A DNA stretch of 64,000 bases from positions 90,709-154,708 of the forward strand of contig CAIKND010000036.1 in assembly GCA_903828675.1 (NCBI GenBank), written 5' to 3'. Below, piece after piece: positions 34,322-42,546 of the stretch (its first letter is position 1; every line of letters begins with the position of its first letter). This DNA comes from an uncultured Acidobacteriaceae bacterium (GTDB lineage: Bacteria > Acidobacteriota > Terriglobia > Terriglobales > Acidobacteriaceae). The notes beneath the pieces are model-generated. The model did not search any database, was not told where the DNA came from, and saw only the letters and a list, made by a program, of their open reading frames with translations. Both the position numbers and the translations under genes were made by a program.

Positions 34322-35077
34322 ATGGCTGTGCCCACAATTATTGAGCAAACGGACCTTGAATTCGACAACGGCAGTTTTGATTCAGCCGCCTTCAGTACCC
34401 ATGCACTCTCAAGCTGGCAAACGCTGGCCGCGGTAATCGATCACACGCTGCTTAAGCCCGAAGCTACCCGTGCGCAAGTGGAGAGCCTCTGTAACGAGGC
34501 CATTCACTACCGCTTCGCCTGCGCCATGATCAACCCAATCTGGGCATCCACAGCCGTCAACGCGCTGAGCGGCTCGGGCATTCCTGTGGGCGTGGTTATC
34601 GGCTTTCCGCTGGGCTCATCGCTGGTGTCAACCCTGAGGCAGGAAGCAGCCGCGCTGGCCCGCCTGGGAGCGCGCGAACTGGACATGGTGATCCCCATCG
34701 GCCAGCTCAAGAGCGGCAACTACCAGGCTGTTCAACGCACCATCCACGCGGCGGCCACCGTGGCGCATCACAACGGCGCATTGCTTAAGGTGATTCTCGA
34801 AACTGCGCTGCTCAGCTTGGAAGAGAAATTGCGTGGAGCGGAGATTGCCATCCAGGCAGGAGCGGATTTTATCAAGACTTCAACCGGATTCGCCTCAGGC
34901 GGCGCAACCCCAGCCGACGTAGCGCTGATGCGCGGCGTGGCGGGCGGGCGGTGTGGAGTGAAGGCCGCGGGGGGCATCCGCACTCTAGCTGACGTGCGTG
35001 CACTTCTTGAAGCTGGAGCCAACCGCATTGGCGCATCGGCATCGGTGGCAATTGTGCGGGAGCTGGGCGCCGAGTAA
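34322..35077 (+). CDS. deoC: Deoxyribose-phosphate aldolase
   Basis: DeoC splits 2-deoxyribose 5-phosphate into acetaldehyde and glyceraldehyde 3-phosphate. The 251-residue class I aldolase has Asp121 (ELDMVIPIG), Lys156 (LLKVILE), the Schiff-base Lys185 (FIKTSTGF) and Lys214 (GVKAAGGIR), all in the expected order. AGGAGCAGGA lies a few nucleotides before the ATG at 34322, which is preferred over the earlier ATG at 34286. The N terminus has about 30 extra residues compared with short DeoC proteins. It lies 150 nt downstream of hpt on the same strand. Confidence 0.95.
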   Translation: MAVPTIIEQTDLEFDNGSFDSAAFSTHALSSWQTLAAVIDHTLLKPEATRAQVESLCNEAIHYRFACAMINPIWASTAVNALSGSGIPVGVVIGFPLGSSLVSTLRQEAAALARLGARELDMVIPIGQLKSGNYQAVQRTIHAAATVAHHNGALLKVILETALLSLEEKLRGAEIAIQAGADFIKTSTGFASGGATPADVALMRGVAGGRCGVKAAGGIRTLADVRALLEAGANRIGASASVAIVRELGAE

Positions 35078-35094
35078 GACAGATGCAAATCTTC

Positions 35095-35136
35095 AGTGGT
35101 CAGGGATCAGCTTTCTGAAGCCGGGTTCTGACCACT
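35095..35136. repeat. Small inverted repeat in the deoC-phosphatase spacer
   Basis: AGTGGTCAG (35095-35103) and CTGACCACT (35128-35136) are perfect 9-bp inverted repeats. A related GACCACTGACCA string follows near 35200. It may be a terminator stem or a decayed repeat, and there is no T-run. Confidence 0.45.
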
Positions 35137-35236
35137 CTGCCGCTGTGCAAGACCAATGCTTCCAGCCTAAAATAGCCGACAACCAAGAACCAGCCACCGA
35201 CCACTGACCATTGCGCTATCATTCCCTTCTACCCTC

Positions 35237-37048
35237 ATGACAGAAACTCCTCCATCTTCGCCTGATGTTTCCGAGTTTGAGGGCGACTATCGCCCGGCCG
35301 GTCCCACGGCGCTCGACCCCGTCAATGCCCGGGTGGAGCCTGCCGACGTAGCTTACCTGATGAGGCTGACCGACGCGCTCAACACCACGCTCGATCTGCA
35401 GACACTGCTTAATCGCACCTCCGAGTTGGTGCGGGCCGTCATTCACTACCGAATCTTCGCGATTCTGCTACTGAACGACCGCACGCACGACCTGCGTATG
35501 CGATTCCAGATCGGACACACACCTGAGGTGGAGCGGATGCGCTTTGCCGTAGGAAAAGGGGTCGTCGGCCAGGTAGCTTTAACGCGCCAGCCGGTGCTTA
35601 TCAACGATGTCTCCGGGGAAGAAAACTATATCAATGCGAATCCTGAAGTCCGCTCGGAGCTTGCGGTACCCCTGATCGCGAAGAACCGCCTGATCGGCGT
35701 GATGGATCTGGAAAGCACGGAGGCCGGCTACTTTCGCCCAGAGCACCTGCGTGTACTTATCTTTACTGCTTCGCGCATCGCCCAGGCGATTGAGAACGCC
35801 CGGCTCTATGCCCGCGTCTCCCGGCAGGCGCAGACGCTTGAGGTGCTCAACGAAATCTCTGTAGAACTGGCCTCTATCCTTGACCTCGGACCGCTGCTTG
35901 AGCGCGTGGGCCAGTTGCTGCGGCGCCTCATCGACTACCAGATGTTCACCATCATGCTGCTGGACGAGAAAGGCGAGACGCTGGTTACCCGCTATGCCTG
36001 GCGGTTTGGCCACGCACACGCTCCACTGCGCCGCATAGCGGTCAACAGCGGCCTGGTGGGCGCGGCAGTGCGTGAGTGGCGGTTCATCAACGTCCCCGAC
36101 GTCCGCAAAGACCCGCGCTATCTTCCCATGAACGAAGAGACACGCTCCGAATTGGTGGTGCCCCTCTTCTACAAGGGCCGCATCATCGGAGTATTGGACC
36201 TGGAACATACGCGGACGCATTTCTTTACAGAAGAGCATGAGCGGGTTCTGACGACACTGGCCGCGCAGGTTGCCATCGCGATTGAGAACGCTCGGCTCTA
36301 CCAAGCTGTTCGTACCCAGGAGCGGCAACTAGAGCGCGATATTGCCATGGCCCGGGAGGTGCAGTTGCGGCTGTTGCCGTCTTCCGCGCCCGAGCACCCT
36401 CACGCCGAGATGGCGGTTCGCTTTTTGCCCGCCCGCACCATCGGCGGCGACCTTTATGACTTTGTGGACTACGGCCCCGGTCGTACCGCCATCGTGCTCG
36501 GCGACGTAAGCGGGAAAGCCGCTCCGGCAGCCTTGTTCGCCGCCCTCGTGAGCGGAATCATGCGGGCCGCAGCAGCGCAGCATCCTGAACCGGCTCAGAT
36601 GCTTTCGCTGCTCAACGACGCACTGCAGGAGCGCAAACTCGAATCGCAGTATGTGACCATGCTCTTCGCGCTTTGGAATGACGAAAACCAGACGCTGCAG
36701 GTTGCCAACTCCGGCGCTGTGCAGCCCGTTTTCTGCCGCTCCGGCCAGGCGATGACCGTCAGGGCCGAGGGCTTTCCGCTGGGCCTGTTCCCCGAAGTAA
36801 CTTACGAAGAATTCAACGTTGCGACGCAACCCGGCGATGCAATCGTATTTATTTCGGATGGAATTCTGGATGCTGAGAACGACAAGGAAGAGATGTACGG
36901 TCAGGACCGATTGTCGGGTTTGCTTTGCGCGAGCCGCGACCTGCCTGCCCTGGAGATCGCAGACGCGATTCTGGCCGATGTTGCTCGCTTCCAGGGCACG
37001 CGGGACCGGTTCGACGATGAGACCATAATCGTGTTGCGGGTGCGGTAA
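35237..37048 (+). CDS. GAF-GAF-PP2C (RsbU-type) serine phosphatase
   Basis: The cytoplasmic protein has 603 residues. Two GAF domains (about 50-195 and 215-370, each ending in IAxAIENARLY) are followed by a short coiled linker (ERQLERDIAMAREVQLRLLP) and a SpoIIE/RsbU-type PP2C phosphatase to the C terminus. Metal-binding aspartates are in IGGDLYDF, VLGDVSGKAAPAALFA, FISDGILDAEN and RFDDETIIVL. Such enzymes dephosphorylate anti-sigma-factor antagonists in partner-switching stress responses, and the GAF domains sense a small ligand. No partner kinase or antagonist is encoded nearby. The ATG has a weak ribosome-binding site. Confidence 0.9.
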   Translation: MTETPPSSPDVSEFEGDYRPAGPTALDPVNARVEPADVAYLMRLTDALNTTLDLQTLLNRTSELVRAVIHYRIFAILLLNDRTHDLRMRFQIGHTPEVERMRFAVGKGVVGQVALTRQPVLINDVSGEENYINANPEVRSELAVPLIAKNRLIGVMDLESTEAGYFRPEHLRVLIFTASRIAQAIENARLYARVSRQAQTLEVLNEISVELASILDLGPLLERVGQLLRRLIDYQMFTIMLLDEKGETLVTRYAWRFGHAHAPLRRIAVNSGLVGAAVREWRFINVPDVRKDPRYLPMNEETRSELVVPLFYKGRIIGVLDLEHTRTHFFTEEHERVLTTLAAQVAIAIENARLYQAVRTQERQLERDIAMAREVQLRLLPSSAPEHPHAEMAVRFLPARTIGGDLYDFVDYGPGRTAIVLGDVSGKAAPAALFAALVSGIMRAAAAQHPEPAQMLSLLNDALQERKLESQYVTMLFALWNDENQTLQVANSGAVQPVFCRSGQAMTVRAEGFPLGLFPEVTYEEFNVATQPGDAIVFISDGILDAENDKEEMYGQDRLSGLLCASRDLPALEIADAILADVARFQGTRDRFDDETIIVLRVR

Positions 37049-37085
37049 ACCGGCATCAGGCCAGCATAGGCATATAACTATTGGA

Positions 37086-37139
37086 CCGGAAGAGCCCTCA
37101 TCCTGGCGCGACGTTGCGGTTGGATGAAGGCTCTCCCGG
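37086..37139. terminator. 18-bp hairpin between convergent genes
   Basis: CCGGAAGAGCCCTCATCC (37086-37103) pairs with GGATGAAGGCTCTCCCGG (37122-37139) with two mismatches. It sits between the stops of the PP2C gene (37048) and the minus-strand gene ending at 37155. Confidence 0.6.
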
Positions 37140-37154
37140 CCCGGCAGCAAAGCG

Positions 37155-38702
37155 CTATTCGCTTTTTGGGTTGAAGGACATGAACATCTTAGTCATGCCT
37201 GTGTAAGTAACCTCGACAAATTCTCCGCGCTGCTCCGCTGTGAAGCTTTTGGAATCCGAATCGATGTGAACGGTGAGGCCTGGCAATGTCCACTCAGCGG
37301 ATTTTGTTTTGCTAGCGACAAGGCCCGGGGCAAAGATACGGAAGCTCACATCGCCCGGCGCAGTCGCGATGTCGATTCCCTTTTTATCCGCGGAGGCATC
37401 GATCTTCGGGCATCGCGTGAGTTGAATCCAACCAATCTTGCCGGGGGCCTGCCATTGGGCGGTAACCGGATGGAACTGGCTGGCCGCGTCGACTCCGCGG
37501 GTGTGGCCGGTAATCTCTCCACCAAAGATCACGTTTTTGCCGATCCAGGCGGTGGCGATGCGCTCATCGGCGATGGGACGACGGACCTGGTGCTCGCCCT
37601 GGAGACTCCGGAAGCTCTTCATGGCGTCGGCGGGAATGCGCGTATCAAGGACCACGATTGGCGGAACGAACCACAGATCGGAAACATGATCCACCGGCGG
37701 ATGATTGAAGCCCGTCAAAGGAGCCTTGTCCGCGTCAAGAACCGTGCGCAACCATAGTCCGGCCACGCTTACGTAACTCTGCATGTCCATTCCGTAGGAG
37801 CGGTCATAAGGGCCGGAGATATTGCGCAGATTGGCGCTGTAGAGATCGGCAGTAGCGCGCCATAAGCCGGCCTCCATCTCGCTGCCGATGCTGCGCATGC
37901 GCGGGGTGAATCCATAATCGCGCCACAGCGCCAGACCGAACAGGTCCGCTCCGGCATAGGTGGGCGAGTTGTACTCCCAAAACGCGTCGTGCTCCTTGTA
38001 CAGCTTGTAAGTATCTTCCTGCCACTTGGTGGCGGGAGCTACCCACTCCGGATGATTGCCTTTTACGGCAGCGTAGCTCCAGAGGAAGCCGTACATCAGG
38101 GAGATGTTGGTGTAGGAAGGCAGAAGGCGCTTTTCCTTGATTTCGCCGGCAACCGCATAATTGATCGACTCAAGCATGGCTGGGCCCAGGTCGGCGGGAA
38201 TGCGGTCAGGGTACTCGATCAGGATCTCGGCAAATGTGGTGCCAATAAACTCGCGCCAGTTGGGATCGTAAGCGCGCCACATGACGGCCTTATCTCCCGG
38301 CTCCGGTTCGTCGGGGTAGCGGCGGAAAGTGCCATCCCAGGGCTTGCCGGGCGAGCGAAACTGCTCTTTCAAAACAGTGCGGATGATTTCGGCGGCCCGG
38401 TCACGGTCGCCTGGCTGATCTCGGAGAAGCAGGCCGACAGCGTACCAGGTGGAGTCCCTCACCATGAACGAACTGCGTATGTGCATTTCGGAAGTGAAGG
38501 GAGAGGCCGGCCCACGGCAGAGCCTGGCTTGGGGATCCCAGTGCTTATCTCCCCACTCCATGGCAGTAGTAAAGATCTCGCGGCTGTTTTTGCTCAGCGA
38601 GTTGACATTTGGATGACGCGGCTTGGCGAATGCTGGAAACGCAACCAAAGAACAAATCAAAAGAACCAGAGCGACTCTTGCGCGAACTGAAAAATGAATC
38701 AT
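37155..38702 (-). CDS. Exported DUF2264-like protein, probable (alpha/alpha)-toroid
   Basis: The product has 515 residues with a signal peptide (VALVLLICSLVAFPAFA). The mature part is rich in aromatic, helical motifs (RSSFMVRDSTWYAVGLLLRD, WREFIGTTFAEILIEYPDR, FWEYNSPTYAGADLFGLALW, YGMDMQSYVSVAGLWLRTV), resembling the (alpha/alpha)6-barrel of glycoside hydrolases or DUF2264 proteins. The final 130 residues are beta-rich. The function is not known. The start is the ATG at 38702 because AGGA lies 6 nt upstream. It follows the Oar-like receptor on the same strand, with an intergenic hairpin between them, which hints at a shared glycan substrate. Confidence 0.75.
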   Translation of the reverse strand: MIHFSVRARVALVLLICSLVAFPAFAKPRHPNVNSLSKNSREIFTTAMEWGDKHWDPQARLCRGPASPFTSEMHIRSSFMVRDSTWYAVGLLLRDQPGDRDRAAEIIRTVLKEQFRSPGKPWDGTFRRYPDEPEPGDKAVMWRAYDPNWREFIGTTFAEILIEYPDRIPADLGPAMLESINYAVAGEIKEKRLLPSYTNISLMYGFLWSYAAVKGNHPEWVAPATKWQEDTYKLYKEHDAFWEYNSPTYAGADLFGLALWRDYGFTPRMRSIGSEMEAGLWRATADLYSANLRNISGPYDRSYGMDMQSYVSVAGLWLRTVLDADKAPLTGFNHPPVDHVSDLWFVPPIVVLDTRIPADAMKSFRSLQGEHQVRRPIADERIATAWIGKNVIFGGEITGHTRGVDAASQFHPVTAQWQAPGKIGWIQLTRCPKIDASADKKGIDIATAPGDVSFRIFAPGLVASKTKSAEWTLPGLTVHIDSDSKSFTAEQRGEFVEVTYTGMTKMFMSFNPKSE

Positions 38703-38736
38703 GGCGATCCTCGTGAACAACTTATCGATGGATTAC

Positions 38737-38764
38737 GGTCCTGTTTGCTTTCGCAAACAGGACC
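38737..38764. other. Perfect 12-bp stem-loop between the receptor and exported-protein genes
   Basis: GGTCCTGTTTGC (38737-38748) pairs with GCAAACAGGACC (38753-38764) around a TTTC tetraloop. It lies about 40 nt after the stop of the Oar-like gene and 35 nt before the downstream start on the minus strand. There is no T-run, so it may be a processing or stability element rather than a full terminator. Confidence 0.7.
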
Positions 38765-38801
38765 ATAACCACGTTGAAGTCAATTCAATTAATTCACACG
38801 A

Positions 38802-41800
38802 CTAGAACGACAGTTTGGCACCAAACTCAACCGAGCGGTTGAAGCCCGTCGTTCCAGTGATGGTTCCTACTGTTGCTGCGTTGCTGATGGCGGAGTTCGG
38901 AGTGGCGAAGTTAGGGTGATTGAACACGTTGAAGGCGTCCATGCGGAGTTGGAGGTTGACCTTGTCGGACAAGTTGGTCGTCTTCTGCAGGTTCATATCC
39001 CAATCCTGGTAACGCGGACCCCACAGCATGTTGTAGCCTGAGTTGCCGTAGGCGTATCCTGCTGCAACCGATCCACCGGACGTGGGCGCCGTAAAGGCCG
39101 CCGGATTGAACCACTGCGCACGGGTTTTGCTGCCTGGATAAAGAGCAATGCCCGAAACCCGGTCAGCACGACCGCTGACGCAGCCGGTGCCGGAGCAGGA
39201 ATACGAAACTGAGAACGGCTGCCCGCCCTGGAAGGTGCTGATGCCTGAGAACTGCCAACCGGATACAACCCTGTCGGCTACGCTGCCGGCGGTTGCGAGG
39301 AAGGCCTTGCCATGGCCGAAGGGCAGCTGATAGGAGTAGCTGACCACGAGCACCTGCGGCGTAAGGCCGCCGATGTTGCCCTTTGAGTCGGAAATGTTCT
39401 GGGGGTTCATGAAGTTCTCAGTGCCGATAACGCGCGTGTAAGAGTACTCGGCGTTGACAGTCAGACCGGCGTTGTACTGCTTGTGCAAGCCGACCTGGAG
39501 AGCATTCTCAATCGAGTGAAAGATCGGATCCATGTTCATTGCGATACTCGACCACGGCTGCACTGGACGGCGAGCCTGCACCGCAGTGTTGGTAATCGTG
39601 GTCGGATAGTTGATGTCAGGAGCCGTGTTGCCCGGTCCGCTGGAGTTGTTCTGTTTGATGTTGTGCTGGCCGACGTAACCGACGCGGAGCGAGAGTCCGC
39701 GCGCCATCTCACGCTCGACGGCGAAGTTGTAAGACTCGGTGTAAGGCGTCACGAGCGGATGCTCGGCGTTAATCGACGGGTTTGCGTTGAAGGTGCCGCT
39801 GGCCGTGAACGGGTTGCTCATAGAGAAACCAGGGGCGAGTTGCGTGGTCGCATTCCACGTGGGCTGCGAGTAGCTGTAGGTTAACTGGTAAGGAATATTG
39901 CCTGCCGCCACGTTGACTGCATATGAACCGGGAATCAGGTTGTAGTAGAGGCCAAAGGCTCCGCGGATCACGGTCTTGGGCAGGACGTTGTAGGCAAAAC
40001 CCAGGCGAGGGGCAAAGTTATTTTTGTCCTGGCCAAGGTAATCCCACAGACTGGCTTTCATGTTGGCCGCCGAGGCAAGCACGATTGGGAAGGTGCTCAC
40101 TGCACTTGAAATGGTGGGAACCACTGAGGTTGAGGCCGTGTAGCTATTCTCAAAGACCACCACCTTTTGCAGGCTGGGGACATACAGAGCGTCGTTGCCG
40201 TAGGGGCTTGGACGGAACTTCTGCACGTCATAGCGAAGACCGGCGTTGATTGTGAACTTCGGTGTCAGTTTCCAGTCGTCCTGGATATAGGCACCGTATT
40301 GGGCCATCATGTTGCGGGTAATGAAGTTGTTGGGGCTGGTCTTGGAAGTGGCAGAGGGATACCCAAGCAGGAAGTCCGCATAGCCGATGCCGGTGTACTG
40401 GGCATTGAATGTGTACGAACCACGCTGCGGACTGGTCGCGCCGTCGTTCCAGTGGTTGTCGTAAAGGTACGAGAATCCAACCTTAATGGTGTGGCGAGCC
40501 AGAATCTTGGTCACGGACGTGTTCAACTGCTCGTCCTGGGAGAGATCCTTCGAACCCTGCTCGGCCACGCCCACGATGTTCTTGATTGAGAGCTGAGGCG
40601 CACCCTGGATGAGTTCGACGCCAAGACCGGGGATCATTGAAGTGAAGTCCGTCTTGACATTCTGCGGCGTGCGATAGATGGGAATGTGGAAGTAAGAGAT
40701 GGTTGTATCAGCCAGCAGCGTCGGCGAGAAGATGTGTGTCCAGCCGATGATGTGGTTGCTGAGGTGTTCACCGATTCCCGACATGCCACCTTCAAGACTG
40801 TTGGCGCCCACAGAGGGATTTGGGCCGTAGAAGGCCCGCAGGTAGGTACCGCGAATCGAATCCTTGTCGCTAATTTTGTGGTCGATGCGAAACGAGAGGC
40901 GGTGCGCAATGCTGACATAAGGAACGTTTTCGTAGGTATTGGTGCCTGTGCCAGTGGTCGTCGGCAGGGGGAACAGCGCCTTCTGCAGCGCCAGCGATAC
41001 GGAGTTCAGATTTGCCGTTGGAATCGTGGTGCCGTAGCTTATGCCGGTGGAGGGATCCACAATATTTGTGGAACTGCCAAATTCAGAGAAATTGCCTGCA
41101 CGCATCAGCGCGGTCGGCTCAACGCTGCTGACCGTGGACGCCTGGTGCAGGTTAAAGTTCTCGAAATTGAAGAAGAAGAAGGAGCGATCATGGCCGTTAT
41201 AGACGTTGGGAATCCAGATCGGCCCGGAGAAGTTGCCGCCATATTCGTTGCGGATGTATTTGGGCTTGGCCAACGCGCCGGCAAAGAAGCTCTTGGCTGC
41301 CGTAGCGGCTACGCGGTTGAACTCCAGCAGCATGCCGTGGAATGTGTTGCCGCCGCCCTTGGAAACCACAATCACCTGGGCTGGCTGGTTGAACTGAGCC
41401 GGCACGTCGGAGGTGAGCAGCTTGAACTCGGCTATGCCGTCCAGAGGGGGAACTTCTCCCGAGCCGCGCTCCAGGCTGGCCATCATGTTAAGCGCGCCGT
41501 CGAGTGTGTACCCTACGCCGCCGTAAGAGTTGCGCGAACCGGTGCCGATCGAAGGCGTCACGCCGTAAACCGGCATCTGGTCCTGCGCGCCGGCGCCCTG
41601 CACGCCCGGCGCCAGAGCCATCAGGCCCATTACGCTCAGGCGGCCGTTCAACGGAGTGTTAACAATCGTCTGGCTTTCGATGACCGCGCCAATCGACGAG
41701 TCCTCGGTCTGAATCACCGGAACGTCGGAGGCCGTAACGGTAATGCGCTGCTGCTCGGTGCCCACCTGGAGCTGCACGTTGATCGTGGCACGCTGGCCGA

Positions 41801-42161
41801 TGACCAGAATAATGTTCTGCTGCTCGTAGGGCTTGAAGGTTTGGCGCTGAATGGACAGGCTGTAGCGACCCGGCGTCAATTCCGACACGACGTAGTTACC
41901 ACTGTCGAGTGTGACCGTAGCGCGGGCTATGCCAGTTTCCATGTTCTTTACGGTGACTGTGGCTCCGGCAACAACCGCATCGGACTGGTCGGTAATCGTA
42001 CCCGTAACTGTCGCGGTGGTTCCGACCTGAGCAGTGCCGATCTTGTAAGCCGGAATGAGCATGAAGGCGGCAACAAGCACAGCGATAATCGACAGCCCCC
42101 ATCCTTTCGGCGAAGACGATATCGCTAACTTGTGCGTCTGACTACTGGCTAAGTTCTTCAT
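38802..42161 (-). CDS. Oar-like TonB-dependent outer-membrane receptor
   Basis: The 1119-residue precursor begins with a long cytoplasmic-type stretch and a hydrophobic leader (WGLSIIAVLVAAFMLIPAYK). A carboxypeptidase-regulatory-like domain follows (ATVTGTITDQSDAVVAGATV), then a plug (DVPVIQTEDSSIGAVIESQT, NTPLNGR, GGGNTFHGMLLEF) and a large barrel ending in phenylalanine (SVEFGAKLSF), as outer-membrane proteins usually do. The NTPLNGR and GGxNxFHG blocks are hallmarks of acidobacterial Oar-like receptors, which probably import oligosaccharides or other large ligands with TonB energy. The ATG at 42161 has AGGAGGA upstream, and the frame beyond it (to 42290) is non-coding. A ToxR-like regulator is divergently encoded. 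Confidence 0.92.
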   Translation of the reverse strand: MKNLASSQTHKLAISSSPKGWGLSIIAVLVAAFMLIPAYKIGTAQVGTTATVTGTITDQSDAVVAGATVTVKNMETGIARATVTLDSGNYVVSELTPGRYSLSIQRQTFKPYEQQNIILVIGQRATINVQLQVGTEQQRITVTASDVPVIQTEDSSIGAVIESQTIVNTPLNGRLSVMGLMALAPGVQGAGAQDQMPVYGVTPSIGTGSRNSYGGVGYTLDGALNMMASLERGSGEVPPLDGIAEFKLLTSDVPAQFNQPAQVIVVSKGGGNTFHGMLLEFNRVAATAAKSFFAGALAKPKYIRNEYGGNFSGPIWIPNVYNGHDRSFFFFNFENFNLHQASTVSSVEPTALMRAGNFSEFGSSTNIVDPSTGISYGTTIPTANLNSVSLALQKALFPLPTTTGTGTNTYENVPYVSIAHRLSFRIDHKISDKDSIRGTYLRAFYGPNPSVGANSLEGGMSGIGEHLSNHIIGWTHIFSPTLLADTTISYFHIPIYRTPQNVKTDFTSMIPGLGVELIQGAPQLSIKNIVGVAEQGSKDLSQDEQLNTSVTKILARHTIKVGFSYLYDNHWNDGATSPQRGSYTFNAQYTGIGYADFLLGYPSATSKTSPNNFITRNMMAQYGAYIQDDWKLTPKFTINAGLRYDVQKFRPSPYGNDALYVPSLQKVVVFENSYTASTSVVPTISSAVSTFPIVLASAANMKASLWDYLGQDKNNFAPRLGFAYNVLPKTVIRGAFGLYYNLIPGSYAVNVAAGNIPYQLTYSYSQPTWNATTQLAPGFSMSNPFTASGTFNANPSINAEHPLVTPYTESYNFAVEREMARGLSLRVGYVGQHNIKQNNSSGPGNTAPDINYPTTITNTAVQARRPVQPWSSIAMNMDPIFHSIENALQVGLHKQYNAGLTVNAEYSYTRVIGTENFMNPQNISDSKGNIGGLTPQVLVVSYSYQLPFGHGKAFLATAGSVADRVVSGWQFSGISTFQGGQPFSVSYSCSGTGCVSGRADRVSGIALYPGSKTRAQWFNPAAFTAPTSGGSVAAGYAYGNSGYNMLWGPRYQDWDMNLQKTTNLSDKVNLQLRMDAFNVFNHPNFATPNSAISNAATVGTITGTTGFNRSVEFGAKLSF

Positions 42162-42546
42162 CTGAATGGTTCCTCCTGAATATTTCGGCGACTCCGGAGT
42201 GCTGGTGGTCGCGGTTCTGAAGGTTCGCGGGGCAGTAAAAGCTTGCAGTATCCCCGTAACGGCAGCTCTACCAGCTTGGATCTCTTCCATCAGGAGACAA
42301 TCAGCGACCGCAGTCTCTTGACGTCTGCTGGACGCAAGTACTCGTCAACCTGGCATCGGCTAGCGCAACCAAGTTTCGCAGGGAAATGACGAATGAACAG
42401 TCAATAATTGCTACGATAATCGCGTTAGCAATTCTTTACGTAAAAATTCATTCATTACAAATATTTAGGACTGCCCCGCACAGATTGGCTTGCCACTAGG
42501 GACCTGCATCAGGCATAATCGCGGCGTCTCTTGAGGACCTGAAATC
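42162..42546. other. AT-rich divergent regulatory spacer
   Basis: This 385-nt gap separates the Oar-like receptor and the membrane-bound winged-helix gene. The half next to the regulator (about 42380-42470) is much richer in A and T than the surroundings. It holds the dyad at 42406-42433 and a perfect TTTACGTAAA palindrome at 42435-42444. On the minus strand, TTTACG and GATTAT are 17 nt apart across the dyad and could be a receptor promoter. The remainder shows nothing specific. Confidence 0.5.
42406..42433. promoter_or_regulatory. Candidate operator dyad for the divergent regulator
   Basis: AATTGCTA (42406-42413) and TAGCAATT (42426-42433) are perfect 8-bp inverted repeats. The 12-nt spacer contains CGATAATCG. 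It overlaps the possible receptor promoter and lies about 115 nt before the regulator start. Confidence 0.5.

Noticed and set aside
40686..42128. 480-codon open frame antisense to the Oar-like receptor
   Set aside because: It is Arg/His/Val-rich without any domain and without a ribosome-binding site. The opposite strand is a clear receptor gene.
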